The notes beneath the pieces were generated by a model, which saw nothing but the letters and a program-made list of their open reading frames with translations, was not told where the DNA came from and did no database searches. From positions 2,272,501 to 2,336,500 of the forward strand of contig JAJFZO010000896.1 of NCBI GenBank assembly GCA_021397835.1: DNA of 64,000 nucleotides. Direction: 5' to 3'. The first letter of the stretch is position 1. Each line of letters begins with the position of its first letter. Source of the DNA: Moringa oleifera (Eukaryota; Streptophyta; Magnoliopsida; Brassicales; Moringaceae). The position numbers and the translations under genes are program-made. Below are positions 45,950 through 58,623 of the stretch, in pieces.

Positions 45950-47130
45950 AGATGGGTGATTTGCTACAAAAGTTTCATTTTCCTTCTTATCCATGATCTT
46001 CAAGTCAAATTCTTACAAAACGATGATCCATCTGATAAGTCTTAGCTTAGCATCATGCTTTGTAACCAAGTATTTGATTACAGAATGTTTATGTAGACTA
46101 TCACATTTGACCCAGTTAAATAGAACTTGAACTTGTCAAATGCAAAACACCATTGCTAGCAATTCATTTTTTTGTGGTTATATAATTAAGTTACGTATCA
46201 AACATTGTGCCACTTGCATAGTAGATCACATGTAACTTTTTATCCATTCTTTGCCCCAACTTTACTCCAGAAGCATAATTGCTTATGTCACACATGAGCT
46301 CAAATTATAGTGTCCAATCAAGTGTCATAATGATTAAAGCTCATATGAGCTCCTTCTTCAACCTATCAAAGGCAATAAGATATTCATTAGTAAAATTGAA
46401 AGGAACATATTTTACTAATAAAGTACGCAAAGGTTTAGTGATTTTGGAGAATTTTTTTATGAATCTTCTATAGAATCGAGCATGTCTTAGAAAACTTCTC
46501 ACTCTTTTGACAGATGATAGAGGTAATAGCTTTTTTATTACCTTATCTTTGCCATATCCACTTAATTTCATTGGCCAAAATTTTATGGTCAAGTACTATA
46601 CCTTCCTTCACCATGAAGTGACACTTTTCCCCATTAGGTACTAGATTAGTTTTCCTGCATCTTTGAAGCAGTAAATCAATGTTAGATAAAATATGATAAA
46701 AACTAAACCAAAAACAAAAGAAATCATCCATAAATACCTGTATGCATTCTCTACCATGTCACTGAATATGGTCATCATACAATGTTGAGATGTAACTAGT
46801 GTATTACAAAGAACAAAAGGCATTCACTTATAGGTAAATTGCCATAAAACAGGTAAAGGTGGTCTTTTCTTAGTCCTTATGTGCCATTAGTATCTGATTA
46901 TATCTAGAATAACCTTCTAAAAAACAATAATGGGAATGTTAAGTTAGCCTTTCTAACATTAAATCAATAAAAGGCAAGGAAAAATGCTTTTCTCAAGTGG
47001 CTTTATTTAATTTCCTATAATCTATGCACACTCGATGACTTGTAATAGTTCTAGTGGAAATTAATTCATTATTTTCATTTTTGATCACTGTCATCCCACC
47101 TTTCTTAAGAACTACTTGTACTAGATTAAT
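45950..47130 (-). pseudogene. Athila reverse transcriptase and RNase H pseudogene (element G)
   Basis: RT: VLKKGGMTVIKNENNELIST and VCIDYRKLNKAT (47120-46990), LPFIDLMLERL, then MPFVLCNTLVTSQHCMM (46823) and FMDDF at the catalytic site (about 46733), EKCHFMVKEGIVLDHKI (46640-46590), SVKRVRSFLRHARFYRRFI (46510-46450). RNase H: MCDISNYASGVKLGQRMDKK (about 46300-46240) and LHVIYYAS. The order and wording are those of the Athila lineage. There are several frameshifts between these blocks. Confidence 0.85.
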
Positions 47131-47689
47131 CTAAAGGCAATAAAAAATAAGATAAATGACCCAAGCATTTTAAAGTTTAATAGCCTTTACCCTAACTGCC
47201 TCTTTCATGTGAGGTTAACCATCTTTGATCTTCAATACAAGATTTATAATTATAAGATTTTATTCATGCATAAGGAAGGGCTAGTTCCTTTAATATCAAT
47301 AATGGACCATCCTACCTCTTTATGTTTCTTTAATACTCTAATCAATTTCTCTTTTTCTACTTTACTCAATAATGAAGAAGTAATTAAATTAAGAGTAGAA
47401 AACTCACCTAAAAAAATATACCTTAATTAAGATAGTAGTGGTTTGATCTCAAGTTTAGGTACTGCTTCCACTAAAGGTTTAGATTTAGTTGGACTAGCTC
47501 TTCAGACATTTTGTATCTTGATGAAAAAGTCATAGAAGCTTCATAATAATTTGCAACCTATACCATTATATTTATTGGATGTTCTTGCTCAAACATCTCA
47601 AAGCCACAATTATCTATCACTTCTATTTTTCAACAAGATTCATTACCTTGTGGATGTATTATGGCCTTAAATACACTAAAGAAAGCTTT

Positions 47690-48010
47690 CTTTTCACCTA
47701 CTCATAGAGTTAGCTTACAATGTTGCACATTAATTAAAGCCGTACTAGTTGCCAAGAATGGTCTCCTTAAGAGCAAAGGAACATCTTTATCTTCATCCAT
47801 ATCAAGTATTATGAAATCAACAGGGAAGATAAACTTGCCAACCTTTACCAAAATATCTTTAATCATTCCTACACCTTTTTCACATAGCAATCTGCTAACT
47901 GTAGACAGACTATTATAGCCTTAACTTCTAAAAAATCTAAGCTTCTTAAAGATAGAAAAATATGTTAAATATAGGCTAGCACCTAGATCACACAATGTTT
48001 TGTCAAATTA
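47690..48010 (-). pseudogene. Athila aspartic protease pseudogene (element G)
   Basis: CDLGAS, the active-site motif, is intact at 47992-47975, followed by LYLTYFSIFKKL. VGKFIFPVDFIILDMDEDKD and PLLLRRPFLATSTALINV lie at 47860-47705, where the family normally has ILGRPFL; here the G reads R. Cleaves the gag-pol polyprotein in intact elements. Frameshifted between the two halves. Confidence 0.8.
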
Positions 48011-48199
48011 AGAACTACCAATGGTACAAGAAATAGTAAAACTTCCTCGATCTTTAAGCTTAGGGGGTAGCTTATTTTGAATACAAGCATTACATTCCTA
48101 TATAAGCATAATAGTTTCATACTGCTCTATTGTCCTCATATTAGCTGAAATATCCTTCAAAATTTTGGTATATTTAGGCATCAAAGCTAAAGCTTCCTC

Positions 48200-49689
48200 A
48201 AAGGGAATGTTAACATGCAATTTCTTAAAAATTTTTGAAAATTTAATAAACTACATATCATCATTCTACTTCTTTAATCTTTAGGGAAATGGAATAGGGG
48301 GCACTTATGCTTTCACAAATATAGAAAAATAGGAATCATCTATTTATCATTAGCCTTAGAAAATTTAGGTCCTTTTTCCTTGCCATTAGGTTAGGTATCT
48401 TTTGATAGGAAGTACCTTAGGATCTTCCAATTGCTTACCACTTTTGGCTGTGACAAATTTTACCGGCTCATTGTCTTTGGATTAAGTTTTTTATTACCAA
48501 GTAAAGCTCCTTGTGGTTTTACGATCAATAAGGTAGTAATTTGGCCAACTTGAGTCTCCAATTTTTGGATTGTAGTAGATTGGTTATTCAAGATAGACTT
48601 AATTTTTAACATGAATTAATATGTAGTTATTGTCAGCTTGGTCAAGGTATCCTCCAAAGATATTTTCTTCTGTTGCTGGGAAAGTGGTTGATGAAATCCA
48701 AGAGGTGGTCTTTGCATATTTGAATTGTTAAGTTGATTCCTCCATCCAGAATTGTAAGTATTAAAGTATGAGTTTTTTGGCTTAGGGTAGTTTTACACAT
48801 ATTACGCTTGCTTCTGAGTTAATCATGCAAAAAGACTATCCATCGGATAATTTGTACTCAAATATCCTCCTCCACATAGTTCATATTCTGGCACAAATAA
48901 AACAACATCAATAGTAAAAGTATCAAATTTATGAGTTAAGGAGTTAATTATATTTGCTAATGCTAAAAAGTCATCTATCTCATAAACTCCCACAATTCTT
49001 TCAACTTTCTATCTATTGACTATTGATAGTTATTGTAGGCCATCTCTTACAACAAGATATGGGCTTCATTAATAGTTTTACCCATCAAAGCTCCACTTGT
49101 AGCAATATCAATGATTGTCCTATTTTGTGTTCAATTCATTACAAAAAGTTTGTACCTACAACCACTTAGGTAAAGCATGATGTAGACAATGTTGTAGCAT
49201 GTTCTTATATCTTTCCCATGATTTATACAAATATCCAAATTCAGATAGCATAAATTAAGTTATGTCATTTCTCATTTTTGTAGTTCAATATAAGAAAAAT
49301 GTTTAGCTAAGAATTTTTTTTAGTCAATTGATTTCAAGTAGTAAAAGTACCTAGGGCATGGAAGTCAACTATATTTTGGCCTTGTCCCTCATTGAAGATG
49401 GGAACAACTTCAATCTTATCACATCAATAGTTACGCCATTCATTTTAAGCAAATCATAAATTTTTAAAAAATTTGTAATGTGTAAATTTAGGTCCTCACT
49501 AGGTAGCCCACTGAACTGCACCGAGGTTTGAATCATCTAAATCATAGATGCCTTGATTTCAAAATTATTCACAATAACTGTAAGACAGGTGATGCTTGAG
49601 CTTATTCCAGTAAAGTTTGAGATTACATAATCCTTCAAAGGCTTAGCATTACTATTGGCTAAGGGATTTTGTTTAGTATTATCTACCAT
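48200..49689 (-). pseudogene. Athila gag pseudogene (element G)
   Basis: The likely start is ATG at 49689 (MVDNTKQNPLANSNAK). Next come NNFEIKASMIQMIQTSVQFS, GLPSEDLNLHITNFLKI, NGVTIDVIRLKLFPSSMRDKAK (49570-49360), a zinc-knuckle-like CGGGYLSTNYPM (about 48870), YNSGWRNQL, and the SILNNQSTTIQKLETQVGQI segment (48610-48540). This is the standard Athila gag layout. Internal deletions and many stops. Confidence 0.8.
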
Positions 49690-49916
49690 TACGCCTGGTT
49701 GTTTTAGCTTTTCTTGCCCTTTTTTCTGCTTTTTTTTTAAGCTTCATTTTTTGCGATATCTATGTTCCTTGAAATTACTAAATAGTGCATGTCTCATGCA
49801 CTAATTAACTGCATCAAAAAATAAATTTACTCAAAGAAAGAAAGAATAAATTAATTAATAAATAAAATAAGTCTAATTTAACCTAAAATTTGTTTATTAT
49901 GTTATTAGGACTAAAA

Positions 49917-49934
49917 TCCTTGACAGTGATGCCA
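49917..49934 (-). promoter_or_regulatory. Primer binding site of Athila element G
   Basis: Minus strand TGGCATCACTGTCAAGGA lies just inside the 5' LTR. From memory, Athila elements use a tRNA-Asp-type site, TGGCGCCGTTGCCGGGGA. The two differ at seven positions, all transitions, six of them in the C-to-T/G-to-A direction. Confidence 0.6.
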
Positions 49935-49943
49935 AAATCTTGA

Positions 49944-51042
49944 TGTTTCAAATCCGTAAGTGAACAGATTGTCTCAGGTAATATAAGATGAAGTCTGTAT
50001 CATTCCCATAAAGATTTAGCCTAACTATCAAGATTTAAATGATTTATAAATTATTTAGACAATAATAAGTAAGATTTGATTCCTTAAGCTATGTTATTAA
50101 CTACAAATGCAATTAAAGTGGTTTTGAGAACTATGTGAGAAAAACATTAGAGACAATTAGGTTTACCTTAACAAATAAGATTTAATCCAAAGTATGCAAT
50201 AATAAATTAGTTATATGAACTAATAATTAATTAAGCTCTTGATTAAGATCATTGTCTAATTTACTTATTGACGATTTAATTAATTGATAAATGATCATAA
50301 AAGCTTGAGTGCTAGTTTCCCCCTTAATTTATTTCTTGTGTTATTCACTGCCATGATCTATCTAAACTAATTTTAACCTTTTAATACCAAGCTTAATCAA
50401 TTAATTAAATGAATGCAGACCTAAATATCCATAAGCATAAAATAATAATAAGCAATAGATTGCATACAGAAAACTATAAACTTAAACTAAAACTTCAATA
50501 TATAGGTTTCATCCAAATTTTCTAATCAAAAGGTTAGTTCTTATTTATAATGGAAGAAATAATAAAATCAAAGAAAGAAAAAAGACAATGCCAATTTTTG
50601 AATGAACTCAAGGAAAATCTTTAATCTTCAATCTTTAATCTTAATTCATATTCTTCGATCTTTCCTTCTCTATCTCTCTTTTTTTATATTTTGCCACCCT
50701 TTTATATCTCTCTCTTTTTACTATGTATCTCCCTCTAGTGTCTACTCGTTCTAGTATCCATCTCTTTCTCATTTCTTTTTAAATGTCTATCTCTTTTTGG
50801 TATTAATATTTCAAGTCTCCTCTTTGTACCTCAAGACTTATAAAAATGAATAAAAGCATAATTTCATAAATCCTTGACTAAAGCTACGATGCTAAAGTTG
50901 ACTTCTTGTTGAATTTTTTTCTTTCTTTTAAAATGATTTAGCTATAAAACAAACATAAAAAGGCATAAAGATAAACTGAAAATTCCTATTAACTAACAAA
51001 ACAATAAGTAAGAATATCTAAATCATTAGTAAAACTAACTCA
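49944..51042 (-). mobile_element. 5' LTR of Athila element G
   Basis: Partner of 41755-42978, about 1.1 kb. Minus strand begins TGAGTTAG at 51042 and ends ..CA at about 49944 before a short spacer and the primer binding site. No convincing 5-bp target duplication was found (ttggt after the right edge; tgccg, or ttggc a few bases further, on the left). Confidence 0.8.
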
Positions 51043-51831
51043 TTGGTGAATGATGCATGGGTGTAGACTTCATTTTTGTATCTTGTGCACACTTTAGGAA
51101 GCTTTCAACATCTTCTAGTATCTTCTAGTTACTTCTAGGGATGTCGAAATCCTTAGCTTCTAATCTAAGTCTTTTGATCCAAATCTTTCAAAAGTATTCC
51201 CTATGATTATATTTGGATCTAGTCTTCAAAGTGAAAAACCCATCTTTATTCTAGATAATTAGATTTACGATGTTTCTTCTATCATCGACTATGACCTTCA
51301 TTCTAGTGAATGCTTTGGATAATCTTTAGGAATGTGATTGCTTTCAATCATTACATCTAGCTATCCTTCTTTAGATCGAGGCATTCCTAAGATCAAAGTT
51401 TCTAATTGATCGAGGTCTTCCTTGTTTATCTAGAGTCTCTTAAATGATGTTTGGCAAGAGACCATCTACATTCTGATTAATCGGGTCTTTTACTTGGATT
51501 AGGATTTTTGTTGATTGAGATCTCATCAAGATTGGGCATTTCCTTATTTGCCAACTCAACATTTCATGGTAGTTACTTTTCTCACTCATTAATTACCACT
51601 TATAGTGTAGCTTAAGGATTCAGAACCATCATGCCCTTTTGGTGCAAGCCTTTTCATTCTTTTAGAACACATTTTGAAACATATTCACTATTTCCTTTCA
51701 TTTCTTCCTTTTTCTTACTTTTTTTCTTTAAAAACCCTCTCTCTCTTTGTTTACAACTTTTAGCCAATGCAACTCCAACACTTTCATCCTCCCTAATTAG
51801 TTTTTTTCTTCTGTTTTCTTTTCTTTTCATC
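51043..51831 (+). other. Leader of gag-only element copy E
   Basis: Homologous to 27232-28019 of element B, beginning ttggtgaatgatgcatggg directly at the LTR edge of element G. The ORF at 51631-51918 is this conserved leader plus the gag start. Confidence 0.6.
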
Positions 51832-53576
51832 ACGGCAAAAGATTTACGGCCTTCTTCTTATATCCTTAAGGATTTAGAATGGGTGAAGAATAATTTTCCT
51901 ATCCCTAAACATGTTTAATTGGAACTTCCTTTTTCGACCAATGGGCCATGGTCTCTTCATGAAGGCTAGATCATGGTCTTCAAAGACTACTTTAAAGGCA
52001 ATTAAGAGCTCCCAACTCATCATTTCTGCCAAAACTTCCATTGTCAATTTAATATTTCTTCACAAAACTTCTTCCAAACATTTGGTGTTGCTTCATAGCT
52101 TTCATTTCTAAACTATTTGCTTTACATTGCACAAATTTATCAATCCTTTTTTTGCTAAATTTTTCAAGTAAAGTATAATAGGGATGATAAGGATTCTAAA
52201 AAGAAGTTCTATTATTTTAGTAGTAGACACCCCATGCTTTTCACCAAGGACTTACCTTTGAACAATAATGGTTGGTCTAAGAAGTACTTCTAGGCTTCTT
52301 AGCCAAACATGTATCCCAACCTTAACATCTAGAAAGAATCCATAGAAAAGATCAATTGTAAGAAAATCCACCCCTACATTGAACCTTTTTATCAAATTAT
52401 TCTTGAACATCGAGGTAGAGATAACTATAGGATGCACACTTCTCTAACTAAGATAGCAACTGTTAGAGCTACTAGAACTTAGTATAAGGTATTCCCTTTT
52501 AATAAATCTTTTGGATCTAGCCAAATCTCATATTTTAACTTTGTTAACATTAGAAAAAATCCTTATTCTCATTTTTCATCTCCAAATCCCGATAAAGATC
52601 CTCACCCTAATCATAATCTTGATCTTGATCAAGTTCCCGATTCAATTCTTAAGCAAACCTTGACTCTCATTCCTACTTTCAAACTAAACATTGCCTTTAC
52701 TGCTAGTCTAATTCAAAACAATTTTTCACGTACCACTTGAGTTAGTTCAAGGCATAACCGTTCCTCTCCTAATGCAAGTTTTCCTTTAATTTTCGTTTTT
52801 GCTCTTTCTTCTTTTTATTTATTATTATTTAGATTTTACTTTTGACTTTTTCTTTGCTTGTAAATCTCATTAACATGGCTCCTCAAATGATCTTATAATA
52901 AATTGAAGCAATAATACCAAAATAGATTAATCATGCTATGGGTCAATCTTTCCCTCCCTCGACCAATGCAGCATTGAAGGCTTAAGTTATGGTTCAATCC
53001 TCCTAAAATGCACCAAGAAAAAGGTCTAAAAGACCTCCACCATGGCTATATAACCAGCCTTACTAACCAAAAAGTCACAGCAGCCTACAATTCCAAGTTG
53101 GTAATTGACTAAGATTAAAGACAAAAATAACTATTTGTCTTAAAAACAAGGCACAATGGAGACATTTTCAACCTCTCTAGAAGGTCTTCCTCCTCTCAAA
53201 AAGGAGGTTAAATTTCTATTGGACTAAAACATCCCTAAGGGAGTTTCAACTAGCCTTGTCTGGTTCAAAAATGGTTATACAAATCCATCCTTCCTCAGGA
53301 CCAAAAACAAAAATATTTAAGTCGATGGCCAACCTAGTGTTTCTAGGAAAACTTCTCCCTTAAATACTTGGATGATTTAAAAAAAAAAATTAGGAAGATA
53401 CCTAATCCTAAGATATTGGAGACTTTAAACAATTCAATGAGTATAAAGTTGAGATCGAGGTTCAAACTACATGCCTCTACTGCCAAATCTGAAAGAAGCT
53501 GGTAGATAAGATAAAGGACAAAATGCCCAAAGTAATTTGGATTTGGAGAAGTGACTACACCCAACACTAATGTTTC
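51832..53576 (+). pseudogene. Tat-type gag pseudogene, copy E, first part
   Basis: Same gene as copy B: AKDLRPSSYILKDLEWVKNN, then IMVFKDYFK, YYFSSRHPMLFTKDLPLNNN (about 52210-52260), an Asn/Pro/Asp-rich spacer near 52590 and a charged tail. The start codon of copy B reads ACG here. It is interrupted at 53576 by element H and continues at 57789. Stops and frameshifts throughout. Confidence 0.65.
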
Positions 53577-54234
53577 TGTAGACACTTAATTTATATCCTT
53601 GTATTAAAAGAGAAATAAAATTGGCTAAGTATGAAAAGTATAAGATCAAGATCACACTGCTATATAAGTTTAGCATTAAGATCAAGATAGTATTATGACA
53701 TAAAGATCACGATCATCTTACTTCACATTCAGTTATATTGAAATTAAGCTTAAATTGGGAGTTTTTCAATATTAGCGTTCAAAGTCGATGATCAAGATCG
53801 AGACTTTTCTTCATTTAGTCAAGATCAAGAGTTTTCTAATATCAAGATTTGAAGTAAAGATCAATCAGGATTTCTTTTCCTCCAAATCAAAGATCGAGAA
53901 TATTTCTAGCTCAAGCTTAAGTACTAAGTTCAGGAGTTATTTGATATAAAGATCAAGATTAGAATCACATTGTAGGGATGATTGTTAAAACATGATCGAG
54001 ATTGCAAAATTGTGTTAAAACTAAGATGTTGAAATTAAGATTATAATTAAGTTAAATTTTAACATCTGGATCATGCTAGATCAAAATTATGCTTAGGCTT
54101 TGATTTGGAATTATGCTAATGGATAAAAAGTTCACATTAGGTTGAAAATGGACTTTTTCATGAATTAAAGATATTAAGATCAATTAATTGAGATTGAGTA
54201 TAGTAAGATTGACACTAAAAAACATTTTTATTCA

Positions 54235-56170
54235 TTAAAAATGAATATTACATGCGAAACTAAAATTTACAAAAAGCACACAAAATTTACACGCTGGGGT
54301 TATTATGTCTGCTAGAACTTTAGATGGGATTGTCACCTGATATAAGATCGAGATGAAAGACTCTGGCCCATTTAAGATGATTGTATTTGGAAGTATTATT
54401 AGCATAGGCATTTTGAGATCAAGCATCCAAGTTTTCTCTCGAAGTAGCACAAGGAGTTATTGCCTCCCTCAAAGATCTTAGATTAAGTTCAGGATAAAGT
54501 CCTTAATCTTGATCCAAGATATTATATTTAAGAGCAGGCAATAACTCATATGCTCCCTATGCTATTATGACATCAAACTTTTCTCTTTACTCGTATTCTG
54601 CCATATTATTCACTCGAACTTCAGCGATCAAAGCTTTAGCTTGAATGGTGTTTTTAGTGGTTTGATAAATTCTCTCCTTTATCTCTTTAACCAATTTTGT
54701 TTGTGTTTATAGTAGAAGTTGATCCTTTTATGTTATAATAGTCTCTAACCATTCAACATTAACGACTAAAGCCCTAACTTTTTTTACGATCGACAATCGA
54801 TTTATTGGCGATATCTGTTTCTTTTATTTAGAGGATTCAAGCCTTATTCACGGGTTCATAACGCTCAATGAACAAAGACTATTTCATTGGCCAGCTACAC
54901 ATCACAAAAATCGATGCTAGATCACTTGAAAACGAAAAGCACAAAGAGAAGAATGGACTAAAATCATCTTAACTATTCAATGTGTAGAGTGATTTTGTTT
55001 GCTATGGTAGTGGTTTGCAACCCTGTGAGCCTTTGTTGATCTATCATGAGTATGCTCTTATGCATCCTTTCATAGGACATCATCGGGTTACGACTGGTGT
55101 CCTCAAGTTTGACATTCTAATCGAGATAATATCAATCCATAACTTTACAGAATAAAAAGTAAATAGTGCACTGTTGAAGGCATCGATCATGCCCTTGTTT
55201 AAGTTGTCCATAAATAAAGGTTCAACAATCGCATTGGCTAAGATGTCTACCTTGGCCTTATGAAATTTGAGATTGCCTTATGCTTCTTTGAGGAATTTTC
55301 AGAGCTAAGCTCAATGGTTCTCTTTTTCATTTGGGATTAGGATTGACTACTAGATCCTAAAATTTGAATTCCTTAGGATCGGGAAGCCGATCTCAATTCT
55401 TATTTGATGATTAGTGCAGGAAGAGCATCAATAGTGGGTGGCTAAGATCTCTTATAGAATATCTAACGAGATCACAAACCATTTGTAGTCTTCAAATTAC
55501 GACCATTTCATTATTAGCATATCGGGAATTGAAAGTTAGATCAGATTATGAAAAGAGAAAAGAAATAAGAGGTAAAAGTAATCTTATGTTAAAAGTGAGA
55601 TCAAGTTCTTTCTTATAGCTATAAACGGTATTTAGAGTTCCCCATGATGTGAGATTAAGGAAAAGTTCATGATATATGACCCAAAAGTACTATGCCTACC
55701 AACTTTTGTTTGATGACAACAAGCTGCTGTTAAAAAATTTCAACGACTTAGCTACAAAGTACCAAAATCCAAAAAAAAAAGAGTTTTTAGCACCACCATG
55801 ATCCCTAATAAGCTTAAAGAATTTAGAAAACAAATTGACAAAGATGGTTTGAACACTTAAATCTTTATACATTGATAAAAACTCGAAGACAAGCCTTTAG
55901 GCCTTTGGAACGATCGAGAAGGAGATAATCTATACCTACTACATAATACTATAATAAAAGGATAAAATGGTAGCCTAACACTGCCATAAAGTGACACTTT
56001 GAAGATAAAGATATGGTCAGGTTAGTTAAACCATAGCCTTTTATCATCAGAAGAAGTAGAGAGGAAGACCTGACCAAGAATGTCTACATTGGGCTCTAAT
56101 GGTTTTTAATGATTCAAGAGTAAGAGAAGAAGCCCTTATGCTTCAATGGTCAATTAGGAACTCAAGACAA
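54235..56170 (-). pseudogene. Tat-type gag pseudogene of element H
   Basis: N-terminal part near 56030-55880: HIFIFKVSL-type segment in broken frame, then RYRLSPSRSFQRPKGLSSSF and CFLNSLSLLGIMVVL, in the order of PF04195-type gag. A KKRTIELSSENSSKKHK basic segment near 55290 follows. Then a coiled coil, TKLVKEIKERIYQTTKNTIQ and AKALIAEVRV (54700-54600), similar to the helix in copy D at 60381-60617. Stops throughout. Confidence 0.55.
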
Positions 56171-56466
56171 GAATCTTTATAAAAAATAAGGTCCTAAAGT
56201 CACTAAAAAGTTGTCACAATTACAAAAAAAAGAAAAAAAAAGAAATGCAAAAGTAGTAAGAGAGTGAAAAGTAAAGTTAAGAAAGAAAAAGGCACTATTG
56301 AAAGAGATAACGGCTGAAGTGCAAGACTCATCCAGACATAATGATTATTGTATTAACCACTTACTAACACGTAGCAATCATCACTTATAGGAAATTATTG
56401 AGATGCTGCCTCTCGATCCCACGTTGAGACAAAGCAGGAAAGTGTTATAACAAAGTTTTCTAAAAG

Positions 56467-56760
56467 GATTAATATCGACCTCACATCGAAGTTTTTGAAA
56501 TTCAAATAGCATAATTGATGATCTCATGAAAAATTGATATGATTGAGGATTAATATCAATTTCACATCAAAGTTTAAAAATTGAATGCGATTGATTGTAA
56601 TCTCATGTTATGATAGACTTGTAGACTAATCTGATTGAGGATGATTTCACATCAAAATTCAAAGATATTGAACGTGATTGATAGTGACCTCATATTAAGA
56701 TGAAGACCTCTAGACTAATTTGATTGATAATGATCTCACATTAGCATTTAGGGACTTAGT
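56467..56760. repeat. Imperfect tandem repeats, unit about 90 bp
   Basis: Three units and a partial fourth, each with gattgaggattaatatc, ttcacatcaaag, and gattgat..tgacctcat words; units start near 56467, 56541, 56632 and 56720. They lie between the gag and the LTR landmarks of element H. Confidence 0.7.
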
Positions 56761-57788
56761 TGTTTACAAAGGAGCATGAAGATTCAAGAAGCTAGTAAAT
56801 GGTTCTTGGTGAAATGTGCATAAGAAGCGCATTTTAGTCCAAACCAATGAATCAGTACTATGGTCCCTTTAATTTAAAATAGATTTTTGAATTTTTTGCA
56901 GGCTTTGGCCTATTTATTTTCTATAAACAATGGGGAAAAGATATATACATATTATAATTTTGAGTATATTAGCTTGTATTCGCCCTAATAGAAAGTAGTG
57001 TCTTAAGTTCTTTCTTAGAGAGTTTCTTTAGGAGAGAATTCTTGTTTTTATGCTTTTTAGCAGAGAAACAGCACAAATATCATATTGAAGTACAATCCTT
57101 CTACTATTTATTTGTATTAGAATATTAAAAAGTCAATAAAAGAAATGGTTGCTTACATTCTCTTTATTTACAGTTTATTCAATTCATTATTATAGATTGA
57201 ATTATGCATCACGTGATTTTCTCAATTTATTTTTAAAAAATTTTTGATAAAGTTCATATTTCAAATCTTGAAATTAAAATATCTTTATTTTTAAAATTAA
57301 AGATCTAGTATTGGCTAAATTCTGAGATTTTTGCATAAAATTGCATGATAAATTATTTTGAGATTTGTCATATTATGACTAAGTTTAATTTGGCTTTTCT
57401 CTTAAAATTTTGAGACTGAGTGAAGGCCAATCTCACCTTGTTCTTATATATATAGATTATACTTTGGGATCAACATCAAATAAAGACAATTCAAGATATG
57501 TTACACTCAAATGATACTAATTCTTAGGTGCTTGTAGAGGTGCTAATCCTTCTCCATGTGTAATTGACTCTCGATCTTAGTTCTTTTAGTAAAGTAAACC
57601 ATTTTTCACATTTTTTTATCCAAATAAAAAGAAGTTTTTAGACAAGATCAGTGGCCAATCACAACATAAAAAAGATTGGTGGTGACTCCTTATTTTTGTT
57701 TACTTGAAAATCAAAGCCAGCAAAAGAATTTCTAAAATCAAAAAGAATTTCTCACCTCAAAATTTTGCCAAAAAAGTCAATTATGATT

Positions 57789-58470
57789 GTATCTTTCACC
57801 ATGAACTCTAAAGACTTGAAAGTATATTTGACAAACATCACCCAAGAGATTACACCAGAGCCTACAATTGAGATGCCAAACCAATAGACCCCTATGGTAT
57901 ATTTTCCTCAAGCCACTCTCGAACCTAATACTATGGTCCTAAAGCCCATGCCTGAACCAATCCTAATGTTGCTAAGGCTGCTCCTACTCATGATGAAGCC
58001 TCACCCCGTGGGTGAAAATGTTATTCCAAATGTTAATAATTAATTTTTCCTTATAAAAATTTTTTTTACTTTTTTCTTCTTTTTTTAGGAATATATTCGT
58101 AATGTATGAACAATTACCTTCCATTTTATGACATCAATATTCTAGATAATGGCATCTCCCTTTTTTCTTAAGTTATAATAATTTTATCCTCGCCTAAATC
58201 AATTAACTCATCAGCAAAATAACTATGTGGTAACGAGTGAACTTCATCACTTCCATTAATTAATCAGCCTTTCACATAGAAACATTTAAGCATGCTTTGT
58301 CCAAATATTGACCTACAATAATCCCTAATAAATCAAGTCACTTGGTTATTTTAACTCGAAGTCTATTTTCTCAATCATTTGACCCCGATTGACCATTCAA
58401 AAAGTTATAACTTTTCCTCAAACATCTTTCAAAGTTTCATTAAGTGCAAAATGAGTTATTTACCTCTCTA
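57789..58470 (+). pseudogene. Gag copy E, second part, and its 3' non-coding region
   Basis: Continues the alignment with copy B from 30175: EITPEPTIEMPNQ and QATLEPNTMVLKPMPEP (gag tail, to about 58040), then non-coding sequence matching 30366-30830. Similarity stops at about 58470. Confidence 0.65.
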
Positions 58471-58623
58471 AACCAAAAACTCTCTCTATAGTCTTTTTTA
58501 TTTTTTTTTTCTTTCTCAATCAAAGGTTTTCTTCAACCAGCCTAGGACTTTCTTCTTTGTTTTTAACCACTCCTTTATTATATTCACTGCTAAGTCTCTC
58601 TTCTCTTTTGCTTTTCATTAGTC
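58471..58623 (+). other. Pyrimidine-rich leader before gag copy D
   Basis: T/C-rich sequence comparable to the leaders before copies B and E; no gene. Confidence 0.45.

Larger units (their letters stand above)
53577..57788 (-). mobile_element. Inverted gag-only Tat-type element H nested in copy E
   Basis: Copy B reads straight through the corresponding point (aatgtttcttccacc, 30172); copy E reads aatgtttc, then this 4.2-kb block, then gtatctttcacc. The block starts TGTAGACAC. Its right part is a minus-oriented Tat LTR: rc of 57550-57700 contains aaggagtcaccaccaatctt and gagaaggattagcacctc. Imprecise 5-bp duplication gtttc/gtatc. The minus strand carries a gag remnant. No enzymatic domain is visible. 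The left and right LTRs could not be aligned by eye, so it may also be rearranged. Confidence 0.65.
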
